Shown piece by piece: positions 48,494 through 60,325 of a stretch of 64,000 bases of DNA. Made by a program: the position numbers and the translations under genes. This stretch comes from Pseudoscleropodium purum (Eukaryota > Streptophyta > Bryopsida > Hypnales > Brachytheciaceae), in NCBI GenBank assembly GCA_963969395.1, contig OZ017796.1:30122243-30186242 (forward strand), read 5' to 3'. Below the pieces are notes generated by a model. It saw only the letters and a list, made by a program, of their open reading frames with translations, was not told the DNA's origin and searched no databases. How positions within the stretch are numbered: the first letter of the stretch is position 1; the number at the start of each line of letters is the position of its first letter.

Positions 48494-49405
48494 TTAACCC
48501 CTAAAGGACCAAACTGCATTCTTTTGACAACATAGCAATTTTGGGCAACTCACTATAAATGAAATTTTACTTTTTCTTTGACATTTTTACACAACATGTA
48601 TCCAAGGAGTAGCTTTAATGCCCATCAATTATATTAACTTTTGACTAAATGCTTCAACAACTATTGCATAATATGTAATTTTCAATATTTCTTGGGCACC
48701 CCAAAAAATTCTTAAAAAATCACTTTTTTCAAAAATAAAAATTTGAAATATATTTGAAAATTTATGTATACATAGAAAGCTTTGAATCATTTCATTTTGA
48801 TTTATGAGATGAAAGTTATGGGGTGTTCTAATTATGGATTCTATAGTCTAAAATAAACCTTGGAGTTGTGTATTTAACTCAATTTTTAATATTGTTTGAA
48901 AAAATTAAAAGTATATGATGTAGATTTTTTATTACTACACTACAACTATTGGGATTGGCATTTTTCAATTTCTTAATAAAATTCTTAACAATTTATTGTT
49001 TTGAATCATTCTCTACTTTCTACTTACTATTGTTTTCCAATAGGTTGTGCAATTTCAAATAATCTAAAAAAATTCAAGCATGTAGCGAACTTGCCAAGAA
49101 GAATGAATGTCAAGAATTACCACCATTTTGGACATTTTGGATGTGACCTTGTGAAGTGCAAGCTACCAAATTTTTTTGCAAGGCCTAAAAAAGGATTTTT
49201 ATCAATTCAAATGCTAATATCTTACAATCTACAAGGTATAAAGTTCTAAAAAAAATTGTGCACCTTTTCAAATTAGCGTTTTAAAAGATCCCATGGTACA
49301 TGTGTCCAAAAAAAAATTCTTTCTAAAAATTGGTACTTATATTAGAAATGATAGTTTTTAGAACATTTTTTGTGAAAACATAGTCTCTTGACCTATAGGG
49401 GTTAA
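48494..49405 (+). mobile_element. TIR-type non-autonomous element, family B, copy 3
   Basis: It begins TTAACCCCTAAAGGACC and ends CCTATAGGGGTTAA, an imperfect terminal inverted repeat enclosing 912 bp. The interior is shared with 11016-12051 (AAGCTTTGAATCATT, a TACTTACTAT block, GTGACCTTGTGAAGTGCA, TTCAAATGCTAATATCTTA). There is no coding capacity. Confidence 0.65.
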
Positions 49406-49888
49406 GACCTTTTTTCTACTAAGATCTCATTTAATATTTGTCACACATGAAAACTTCTTCTATTACACTAACACTTTGCAAATCCCTAAATTTGATTGTT
49501 GAAAAGGTTTAATGCTCTTTCATTTTCAAAAACAATGAAAATTAGATTTAAAAAAATAAATTGCTAAAGGTTTCTTAAAGACTTTCAGTATAAAATATAA
49601 GTCATTGAAACCACAACCTCCAAAAGAGGTGAATTGTAGTTTTTATTCATTTTAATTTTTACTTACAATCCTATTAAAAACTCCCTATTATATGCCTTAA
49701 TTTTTTTCCTCATGCTTAGCTAGATCCAATGACAAATGGCACTTCAAATTTAGATTATTCTAGTACTCTAAGTCTCCTAGTACACAATTGAGAGGCTAGA
49801 AAATTGTCATGTATTCTACCTTTGTGGTGCCATATTTGAGCATGATATATTTTAGATGTTAAAATTATATACAAAATAAAAGATGTTA

Positions 49889-50090
49889 ATCCTTGGAGGA
49901 TCAAGTAGCATTTTTTTGCAACATAGCTTTTTTAGTCATTCATTGATGAATGGAATTTTTATTTCTTTCACTTGAAATTTTCATACAATATGTGGTCATG
50001 GAGTAGCTTTAAGGCACAAGAATTTTCAAAACTTTCGACTACATGGTTAAAAAGTTATTGTATGATATGTAGTTTCTTTGGGATTCAAAT
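49889..50090 (+). repeat. Family B head fragment
   Basis: TAATCCTTGGAGGATCAAGT, GCAACATAGC, TGGAATTTTTATTTCTTTCA, CATACAATATGTGG and GAGTAGCTTTAA repeat the head region of the elements at 11016 and 48494. The middle and tail are absent. Confidence 0.5.
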
Positions 50091-51957
50091 ATGCTATTGT
50101 TTAAAATGGCTTTTATAATCATTCAAGGTTATTTAGAAGGCTATCAAATTTATGGTCTCATCCCCATGTTTTTTTAATTTGTACTGTTTTGAGTCTCATT
50201 CAACCTACATAATAGATTATTCTATTATATTGGTGATCATTATCTTGTTGGTTGTAATATTAATTTCAAAAAGACCAAGGAATTTACTTTGTTTTTGTAA
50301 ACCTTATGCAAGCTCTATTGGCTTTAGAATTTGAAATTTTTGCATAAATTTTTCGAGATGGATTCTATTTATCCCAATCTAGATGTGAAACTTCATGTTG
50401 ATAAACTTCATATTCAATCATAATGATGTTTGTTTAACATCATTATGATAAATATTGCAAAAGTCATAAGGTTTTTATTTGATTTTAATGTCAAAATAGG
50501 TAGCTAAAAAATATATTTAAAAACAAATAAATTAGTTTTATTTGATTGTATATATTGATGTCTATACAAAAATATTTGGTCTATTCAATTTTAAATAATG
50601 AGATGAAGATTATGGGGAGTATTATTTTTCCATGTACTCTCAACCCATTGTTCAACATATTGACTAAAATGCATAAGTTGTGGGACATATGTTTTTTTTT
50701 TTTCCTAAAACAATGAAAGACAAAACTTCACCTTCAAAAAAGGCTAGAAAAAACTACTTTTTGAAATTTAGGCAAATTGAACTTGCGATGGGTGAGAATT
50801 TTCACTTAGAATTTTATGAAGGAAATAATTGACAAGTAAACTAAAGGATCTTGCAATTCAATTTGTTAAAGACTAAATATAAATGAAGATTTTAGTCTTA
50901 CTTTAAGTAGGAGTATTTTGAAGTAATTTTGGACCACAAAACACTAGAGTATTTTACCTTTTGGGGTAACAAATCCAATGTTTACCTACCATTTCAATAC
51001 GATAATCACCACTTTGGGGCATACCTTCAAAAGTTTCTCTTTGGGCATAATTATGGAAGTAATTGACTCCACTCATGTGCAAACTTGTGTGCAAATTCAT
51101 CTACATTTTTAATCCAATTCTTGTTGAATTTAAGGTGGGTACACCCAAAATCAACAACCATCGTTACTTTGTGTACATCTCTAACATCAATATGTATGTA
51201 TGTGGAAGAAACAATTCCAAAACCTATAAGGGTACTTTGCTCTAGCTAAAAGTAATCATGGTACAAGGGTACATTTGCTTCTTCAATGTATCAATCATGT
51301 ACATTTTAGGAGGTGGTTGCTTATAGTGATGAGTGTGTTTCAACTTCAAAAATTTGAAACTAATTCCAAAAAGGTCTAAAAAAATTCATTGAAATAACTT
51401 GGAATAATTAGATGCCAATTTCTTTTATTTTCTTCCCACATAAAATTTTCTGAAAATGGTTTCAAAGAGTTCAATTTACTTCCCCCAAAAGGCAATTAAC
51501 TCGTAACCCATAAATGCCCCTAAGGATGTTTTTTGGCCGATGAATGACAAAGAATCTCTCCATGCAAAACAAAAGTGCAACTACTCATCCTCCAAATTTT
51601 GTGTGAAAGGGGAAAGTCATCTAAAATAGTTTGACTTCTAATGAGTGCTTTCACATTTTATTTAAGCCAACAATTCACACGATACCAAAACAAATGATTT
51701 CTATAGTAATCAACCAATCCTTTACCCCCCGAGCACCAAGATCCTTCTCAATTCATTCCAATCAAACTATTACTTAAAAAGAGATCTACATAAATTGGTA
51801 GTGGAAATAACCCCGGAGCTAAGGGGAAATGGACATGTCCTTTGATTGTACCATTGAAAAGATTATAATAGTCAAACAAAAAAAAGTTTCAAATTGAAGA
51901 GGCCATATTTGAAGCATTGAGGTGCTTTGGAGCATTAGGAAAAAATTTAGGCCATAA
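50091..51957. other. Intergenic AT-rich DNA, no gene seen
   Basis: I recognise no coding region, RNA gene or transposon end here. Scattered short words resemble family B and the 34735-34760 region, but not enough to delimit an element. Confidence 0.5.
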
Positions 51958-52075
51958 GAAGGTTGCGAGTTTTGAACCCCCAGGGTACAATTACAAAAGA
52001 AATAAAACTACTTTTTATTTTTTATTATTTTTTAATGAAAGCATTTGATGTGGCACTATTCTGATGCCACATCAG

Positions 52076-52128
<53 letters not shown>

Positions 52129-52195
52129 TATTATCTTGTTTCTGTACTTGCACCATGGGGCACCAAAAAATAAAAGCTTAACGGCCTCCCAGGGT
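51958..52195 (+). repeat. Dispersed repeat family A, copy 3 (with AT expansion)
   Basis: It starts GGTTGCGAGTTTTGAACCCCC and carries the T/A tract and the inverted repeat GATGTGGCAC...TGATGCCACATC. This is followed by the AT microsatellite and a GGCCTCCCAGGG-like tail. The order differs slightly from the other copies. Confidence 0.45.
52080..52121. repeat. (TA)n microsatellite
   Basis: About 42 bases of uninterrupted TA dinucleotides, inside the family A copy. Confidence 0.95.
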
Positions 52196-53439
52196 TCAGA
52201 TTTTCCCTAATGGTTAAAGGTTAAATGGGCACTTCAAGAGCAAAGTGACTACCTTCCCTTGCCAACTGAAATTTTTTTATCCTTCCTAACTTTTGCATAT
52301 GGTATCCAAATCCTGTGTTCTTTGGTGCATTCAAACCTCCTTCCACTTGCCAACAAGATAACATGAAAATTTGGACCAGTCTAATAATAGTAAGCAGGTA
52401 CAGGAGCCGCAAAGGTGTCGGTTATCCGTGGTGCCCACCTTCTGTGCTGCAAAATTCTGCCACCCCATTGATGGCAAGTGTACCGTCGTACTCCGGCCAG
52501 TAGGTGTAGAAAGGACTGCATTATTTGGTTTTTTTGAAACACCTATGGATGGGACATTGGGACTGCATTATTTGAAGAGGATGGACTTTGCTGCTGCAGC
52601 TCAGTGAGCGGCAATTTTTTTCCAATTTGTCAGCATCCACTGGCACACCATCATGTAAGTTAGTGTCTGAAAGGACAAGGGCCTGCGGCAAGGCTTAAGT
52701 TAGTACCATAGTCTGGACATTTGAGAGCATCTCCACTCTTGCCCTGAAAGAGTGACACGGAAAAACACCTATGGAGGGCTCCAAAAATGTAAAAGTGGCT
52801 TGCGGTGCTCAACTCCCCCAGCCATGCCCGCCCTCAAGCTGTTAATTGTCTTTTACTTCTTCTCGATTTCCGATTGAGCAGTTAATTTTCTGACACTGTT
52901 CATTGTTAGATATTGTTGGCACTATTGACTACTTGCCGTGGCCCACATGAACATATGACAAAGGGATTAAAAATAAAAACTTTATCTTTTACATTACATA
53001 CAATTATTATATATACATATATTTATTAATATTTATAGGGTTTTTATTATTTATTTTATATAAATATCTAATATCTTTTGTTTAGGACTCACACTAAAGT
53101 CTTATCTTGAAGAGTATAAGGTGTGAATTGTTGAACCCTTGGTTCCAAAACATGCCTTCATATTTTAAAGGTTATAGATTTGAACAAGTCAAGGTTGTAA
53201 TTGAAAATATTAATTTTAATTATAATTTTATTCTTATGTTTTTAGGACTTTCATCCTAAATCCTAAACATCCCCTCATATTGTCTTAAAAGTTGTTAATT
53301 GAAGAGGGAATCACAATTTTTATTTGTTTGTTTTAGGTTTTAGATTTTTTCAACCTAAATTGAAAACAAAACTTGTTATTGATAATGAAATTCAATTTCA
53401 TTTGATAAAAAAACTAACTTCCAAAAGAATTCTTAGGGC
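52196..53439. other. Intergenic DNA, no gene supported
   Basis: Short open frames at 52315-52607 are less AT-rich but show no domain. A phrase GAGCATCTCCACTCTTGCCC at 52727 resembles the ends of some plant DNA-transposon relics, but I found no partner end. Confidence 0.45.
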
Positions 53440-53760
53440 CGCTTCCCACATGGGCCCAAGGTTGAGAGTCCGTTGGTCTCCACCAATCAAATTTCAGAAA
53501 ACCCCGACTTTGGCTTCTCGACCCTTCACACTAGGCGGCACAATCTAAAGTATGTTACCCTCCAAAGTGCCTACATGGAAGTCCAAGCTCCTATGTGGCA
53601 ATGGCCTCACGATGGACTCTCGACCAAAGTTTGGGTTGCCACAAAGTGGTGACCCAAACTTTGGTTGAGAGTCCGTTGAATTGTTCATTTATTGCCTATT
53701 TATTGCCCATTTCTTTGGACTCTCACCCAAAGTTTGGCCATGAACTTCCACGGACTCTTG
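53440..53760. repeat. Repeat with internal hairpin, related to 6180-6380
   Basis: CTTCACACTAGG with flanking words recurs in both places. Here a 23-base inverted repeat (53614-53636 against 53652-53674, one mismatch, 15-base loop) is built on ACCAAAGTTTGGGT. Further GGACTCTC/GAGAGTCC words lie outside it. The 6180-6380 copy keeps a shorter hairpin with AGTTTGGGTC/GACCCAAACT. Confidence 0.55.
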
Positions 53761-54294
53761 ATTTGGTTGGCCCATATGTGAAGCGCCCCTTAGCCACAAC
53801 CAAGCTTTAACCAAATGCAACTATGTCAAGCAATCATTAGTGCTAAGAGTGCCAAGTAGTGAATAATAAAACAATTAATAGTGTCTATAGTAGGCAATCA
53901 ATTGGAAAGCAAAAATTGAGATAAAAACAGGAATCTTATGACAAAAATAATTGTGGTGGGACTAGTGAGAGGGTTTTGAAGGTTGGCGGCCAACCTACGT
54001 TTTTCTTTGTGTCCGGGATGACAGGAAGAGACAGGGAGTTCCCGGTGGGGGAACAAAATTAGCCCAGGCTCATGATGCATTGGCCAGGGACCAGGGCAAG
54101 GGTGGCGATGCTCTGAGCATTTTATAAGGATCGAATCAATGGTATGAGAGCGGGAAGGGAGTACATAAGGTAGTCTGCTCTAAAACCGATCGTGCTTTAT
54201 GAGTAGACCATGATGGTAGAACACTAGAACTGCCTATTAACTTACCACAAAGATTTGCTATCTAGGTACTTTGGAAAAGCTATTTGTCGACTCT

Positions 54295-55476
54295 CATATT
54301 TTTCAGGGAGGACGTTAAATCATCCATCTGAAGGTGGACCCAACTCAACTTAGCTTATTAGGGTCCCGATCTAGGTAATGAAATATAGTCAAGTGGGGGG
54401 GGAGGCGAGGGGCGGGTGGCGGGCATACATAAGACAACAAGTTGCTAGACAACAATTTCGGAAAACTTGAAGATGATCACCACCACTCTTGTCCTGCACA
54501 TGGTGGTGGGTTAGGATTTAGGGTGGCAATTTAGGGTTTCAAGGTCTTCTTTTAACATATCTTACATTGTTTGTTTTACCTCCTACCACCCTACATGTAT
54601 GTAATGAGTTGTCATTTCAATTCATAACACAAATCATGCATGAATGGCTTTGGAAGCAAAGTGAAATAGATGTGGTGGACATGCCACATTAGCATGGGTT
54701 TATTTCAAATGAATGATTTTTTTTTAAATTTGTAGGACATTAAAAGTTCAAATAATTTTTTTCAAAGTTTCACAAAAACAACATTATATGGCACAATTGG
54801 AACAATATTTTCAAAGTTCCTATAGGACTTATGAAAAAAAATTGATAACACTAAAACAAAGACCATGTATCTATAGAAGACCCATAGAACAATGAATGGA
54901 CACATGGTCTTTGTTTTAGTGTTATCAATTTTTTTTCATAAGTCCTATAGGAACTTTGAAAATATTGTTCCAATTGTGCCACGTAATGTTGTTTTTGTGA
55001 AACTTTGAAAAAAAAAATTTGGACTTTTAATGTCCTATAAATTTTAAAAAAAAATCATTCATTTGAAATAAACCTATGCTAATGTAGCATGCCACCACAT
55101 CTATTTCACTTTGCTTCCAAAGCCATTCATGCATGATTTGTGTTATGAATTGAAATGACAACTCATTACATACATGTAGGGTGGTAGGAGGTAAAACAAA
55201 CAATGTGGGATATGTTAAAAGAAGACCCTAGAACCCTAAACCGCTACCCTAAATTCTAACCCACTGCAATGCGCAGAATACGAGTGGTGTGATCATTTTT
55301 AAGTTTTTCGAAATTGTTGTTTAGCAGCTTGTTGTCTTGTATGCAATCGCTGCTCGCTTCCCACCACTTGGCTGGGTCTCATTGCCCAAACTAGGACCTT
55401 GACAAGCCAAGTTGGCTAGGCCTACCTTTGAGTGGACGATTTAACGTCTTGCATTTTTCAAAGATTGAAAAATATG
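54295..55476. repeat. Long inverted repeat: two ~575-bp arms, 33-base loop
   Basis: The left arm 54295-54868 is nearly the exact reverse complement of the right arm 54902-55476. The arms meet at ACCATGT/ACATGGT around a 33-base spacer. Pairing is close to perfect in the inner ~250 bases and still clear at the outer edges (CATATTTTTC / GAAAAATATG; ACGTTAAATC / GATTTAACGT), with a few small indels. There is no coding capacity. A transcript would form a very long double-stranded hairpin. Candidates are a fold-back element, a recent inverted duplication, or an hpRNA/siRNA locus. Confidence 0.9.
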
Positions 55477-55519
55477 AAAAAATCATTTGCAAAAAGAGTG
55501 AATCACTAGATGTTTTCCA

Positions 55520-55765
55520 ATTCCCTTAAAGGGTTGTAAGTTCCTTTATGTTCCCCTAGATTCCTAGACCCTAGGGACTATACTACAACACTAGCTTGAT
55601 GTAGCAAAGAGATTGCCATGTCATTTTTTATTTTTTTAAACTTCTTTTTTCATTTAAAAAATTTTAACTTAAATTTTTTTTGATAGTAGTGGTTCATTGA
55701 CTGCTAGGGGAACAATGCTAGAAACAAGCCAAAAATGGCCCTTCTATGCCCCCAAACAACATGTA
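55520..55765 (+). repeat. Dispersed repeat family A, copy 4
   Basis: AAAGGGTTGTAAGTTCC, the imperfect inverted repeat GATGTAGCAA...TTGCCATGTC, a T-rich tract, and GGCCCTTCTATGCCCCC occur in the order seen at 4681-4905 and 13641-13860. Confidence 0.55.
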
Positions 55766-57369
55766 ATATCTAATAAAAAATGAATTTTTTATGATTTTTC
55801 AAAGCTGAAATGTTAAAGTGCCAATAGATGGTTTTTGAAGTATTAGTAGATCTTTGTTAAAACATAGGCTAATGTGTCTGCTTCCTAAGTGCATTGCCAT
55901 CATGATAACGGGTTGTTAAGATTGTATAATGGATGGACCATTGACGCAAATGGGATGGTCTAGTAGGTAGCGTAATTAATTGGGTGAATGATGATAATTG
56001 GCAATTTTATCATAGCTCACAAGTACATTTTGTTTTTATTCAATGTATCAATAGTATACATTTCAAGAGGTGGTTACTTCAATTAGTGACTAGTACTTTT
56101 CAACTTCAAAAATTCGTAACTAATTTCATGAAGGTCCTAGAAAACAATGAAATGACTTAGGTTAATTAAATTCCAATTCCATTTTTTTTATTGTAAAATT
56201 TATTGAAATTGCTTCAAGGAGTTCAGCTTCCCCCAAGCCAATTAGCTCTTAAAAAGTTTTGCTACCTTATAACTTACCCATTGTCTCTCTCATACTCTCA
56301 TTTGACAAAGCAAGTTTTTGACTCCTAAATAATGTTAGTTGCGGGTGCTCTTTTGTCTTTTAAATGACTACACCTAAGATTATAGGATGGAAAAAGAAAA
56401 AATGTTTTTTCATCTAATTTTTTCTCTTAGAAGTTGTTTGAGAACATTTTCAATGATTAGTATTGCAAAATCCCTTGTTATGGTATTATTGACTTTTTTG
56501 GAAAAGGAGGTGCTTCATCCATGGATCACCCTTATAGTATATTTGGCCATTTCTTGCTATTTACTCTTGTTGTAAATTTCACCCATAAAAATGATATTTT
56601 GTGAATTTTGAGTCCAACTAATGAAATTAAGCTTATCAAGTGTAGTTTCTATTTCTAAATTTCAATTATATCTTATAGTAATATGAACTTTGGACCTATA
56701 ATGATGGTTTGTTGATTGTCTAATTTTAGAATGACATGGTAATTTTGATTTATATCGTGAAGTTATAAACTAAAATATACATCTTTGGTGAAAATTTCAG
56801 ATTTTTTTAGTATATTTTGTATTTGATATGAATTTTCTTCATTTTCTCTCAAGAAACTCATAGTAATTTTTCCAAAATTTTGAAAGTATTATAAAGGGTA
56901 GTAGACATATGACTCCATTTTCTAAAGATAAATTAAAAATTTTTCATTCATACGTGGTTGCAAAATGGCAACAAACAAAGTAATGGATAGTGAGGCTTGA
57001 AATTAGTGGTCATGAGCAAGTCCTTTTACCCCTAGTGACCATTTTTTAGTCACTGCCTCTCTTTATGAGCTACTTTTTTTCAAATTTTGATCTTTATAAA
57101 GTTCTTGAAATATATTGCATTGTGAATCTAATGGTAGAAATTTGATCAAAATTCTGAATTATACTTTGCCTTGTAAATTTTTTAAGAGTTGAGTGGCATA
57201 GTGTAGTTCACAACTTATGTTTTTTAGTTTAGCCTAGGCATAGACTAAAAACTCAACCAACTAGTGCAATTTTTGCCCACTTCAAAAAGGGCATATTCAA
57301 AGAGCTCAAGGTGAAGACAAGAGTGCCATTCATATTTTTTTACAAACAATATTATCATTTTGATAACTA
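55766..57369. other. Intergenic AT-rich DNA, no gene seen
   Basis: Frames are closed and I could define no feature here. Confidence 0.5.
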
Positions 57370-57490
57370 TCAGGGTTTTGTTTTTTGGCAAAATTTCACC
57401 AGAGTGTCAAAAAACTGACTTGTTTGGCTTCATCCTTCCAAAAATTGGCCTCTGGAGTGAAGCCAACAAGGGGGACACTGTTCCAAAAAA
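57370..57490 (-). repeat. Short repeat shared with 10427-10530 (inverted)
   Basis: The reverse complement carries TTGGCTTCACTCC, GGATGAAGCCA and GGTGAAATTTTGCCAAAAA in the same order as 10427-10530. Confidence 0.55.
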
Positions 57491-59664
57491 AAAGCCTTAG
57501 TGACTACCACACATTGCAAGCTCTACCCAAATTTGCAAAATGACCAAGATATTGTGAAAATTTAGATGAGCATCTTCAACTCTCTTGTTTTTCATTGAAT
57601 ACAAATATTCATCATTTCAAAATATTCTCACTGAGATATGCTCTTTCAAAGTAAATTGCCCTATTTTCCATTGCCCTAGCAAATAAAATTTCAAACTTAA
57701 ATATCTACTAAATTGTGTGTTCAAATAATCTGAATTTTTTGAGGTTTACTCTCAATGTGAACTACAAAATCTTGAAAATGCATTTAGCCCAATCTTAAAA
57801 AAATGAGAAAACAAATTGCTCAATTTCTTAGCAATTTTGGCCTATTTTGAAAATATGCATCCTTTGGGTTATTAGGGATTAAATGTTTAACCACATTTTA
57901 TAAGAAAAAAAAACTTCTTCAAATGTTTTTTGGTAATAATTTAAAGAAAAAAATAGAATTGGCATATACTCCAAGTTGTTTTACATTTAGGAACATTTTG
58001 TGGAATTAGTTATAAATTTTTTAAGTCGAACTATAGTAACTTAGTCACTAAAAGTGTCCACTTCTTGGAATGTATGCTACTGGCATATTGATGGTGCATT
58101 GAAGAAAGCAAATTGTACCTATGTGGTTGAGGATACTTTTAGAGCCTAGTCTATTTTAAAATCTCCTATTTTATATCAATACAAAATCATTGTACAATTT
58201 TCTAGAAAAGAGAAGTGCACAATTTGTATATAATTTAGTTTACAAGCACCAAATCACCCAAAATGCATTGAAAAGTATAAGAGGTTAGCATTATGAAAAG
58301 TTTTGGGTGGAATTGGGTTGAAAGGGTTGGAATTGGGTTGATTCAAAAGTTGCAATTTTATAACATCAATAAACACTACCATGTGGTTTCTATCGAAGGC
58401 AAAAAATTCATTCATTATTTCATAAACTTTAGAAAAACTTGTGGATTATCATTGCAACTTGTAGGGAGTTAAGCAAAAATCACATCAAAATCCAAATAGA
58501 TGAGAATAGTCTCATTCTAAAGACAATGATGGCAAGGTATATATTTAGGGGAATAAGTTGCAATTTCTCTCAATTCTTTTTTGAATGTGGATTGGTGTCA
58601 TTGCATATAATCTTATATTTCTCCCTTCAATCTAGTACTTGTCATTCTCTAGCACTTAGGCATTCCATTTCTTTGAAAATGTGTATTTTGGATGGCACTT
58701 GGCATAAATCTTCTCTTTGAGAATTTTTTGACATTTAAAAAGAATTTTCAGATTTGCACTTGGAATTTTGTTGTTGGATTTTTGGTTGTCATGCAGATTT
58801 TTTGCAATAGTGTATACCATGACATCACATTCCACATTCTATCCAATAAGTCAATTTTTATGGTCTCTATGAATACGGCACACGTATGAAATTGCATTGA
58901 TAAAGAGAGTTTTTGTCATTCTTTAAAGTTGGTACTGTTGACCATGCTTTGGGTTTTTTGATATCCATGTAAAAATTAGCATTGTCAAAGGTCTTTCGAG
59001 GTGGAAATGGAGCCCCAAAACCTTCACTTGTGAGTCACTAGTACACTCTAAAAGCACCAGAGACCTAGTTTATATTGGTGTAAAGTAATGATCTTATTTG
59101 TTAATAGTAATTGATTTTGACATTGGATCCACACTGACACACTTCCCAACTGGGAAAACAAACTCAAAAGAAAACATACACACAAAGAATGCAAACACAA
59201 CAAAACAAATTACACAGCCTTGACCGACTGGAACTCACACTGGACTTCATTCAACAGCGGGTAAAAGAAATGAAAACCAAAAACAATCCAAATAGGAGGC
59301 AGGGAAGATGAAGCTCAACAACTCCAACCAACTCGGCTGCTTCAACTGAATTAACTACCATTCCTACTTGGCAACTTATACACCTCAATCTGCCAACTCA
59401 AACTCACCAAACCAACATCCTAATTGGTAAGCAAACCATCAACCATAATATTTTACAACTTACCAACTAAACTACTCACCCAATTGGAATTTACACTGAC
59501 TCTCACTACTCGACTTCCAACTTGAAAAAATAGAAACAGCTCAACTACATCCAATTTGGATTCACACATACAACCAACCATTGACAAGACATACTCAAAA
59601 CATTGACAACTTGGACATTAACAAACACACAAAAACACCCAAATTGGCCCATAGATTAACAATT
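57491..59664. other. Intergenic AT-rich DNA, no gene seen
   Basis: The longest open frames (58439-58720, 58692-58889) have no domain or codon bias that would support them. A stretch at 59100-59620 is unusually rich in CAA/ACT words on the plus strand, but no function is evident. Confidence 0.5.
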
Positions 59665-60325
59665 AACCTCACAAAATCCTCACTTTACCAAAAATAACAC
59701 CAAAAATTGTCGGCTTTAACATCCAACTTGTTTATCTACAGCAACTGCACTTCACAAGGTCACATTTGTATGAAAATGCCCCAAATGGTGGTTATTCTTT
59801 CGATTCATTCTTCAAGGCAAGTTGGGTACATGCTTGAAAAAATTCAAATCATTTGGAATTGTACAACATACAAAAAAAATAGTAAGTAGAAAGAAGTAGA
59901 GAATGGTTCAAAATACTAAATTATTAAGAATTTAGTCATGGAATTGTAAAATGCCAATTCCCATGGTTGTAATGTTGTAATAAATTTTTTTTACCAAATG
60001 TTGTTATTTATTTCAAAAAGATCGAAGATTGAGGTAAAGAAAGGACTTCAAAGTTTATTTTTGAATACAGATCCCATAAGTGTCCGCAAACTAAAATTCC
60101 TCATAACTTTCATTTCATTTATTAAAATAGAATGATTCAAAGCTTTCTATGTATACATAAATCTAAAAAACCAATTTCAAATTTTTATTTCTTTAAAGAA
60201 TAATATTTTAAGAAATTTTTGAATTGCCAATAGATCAATGAAAATTACATATCATACAATAATTTTTTAACCATGTATTCAAAAGTCATGAAAATTGTTG
60301 TACCTTTAAGCTACTCCTTGGGCAT
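59665..60325 (-). mobile_element. Family B element, copy 4 (inverted, head truncated)
   Basis: The reverse complement contains GAGTAGCTTAAAGGTAC, AAGCTTTGAATCATTC, AGTAAGTAGAAAGAAGTAG (as written on the plus strand) and CTGCACTTCACAAGGTCACA (plus strand). These are the middle and tail blocks of the elements at 11016 and 48494. The TTAACCCC terminus is not preserved at either end. Confidence 0.6.
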
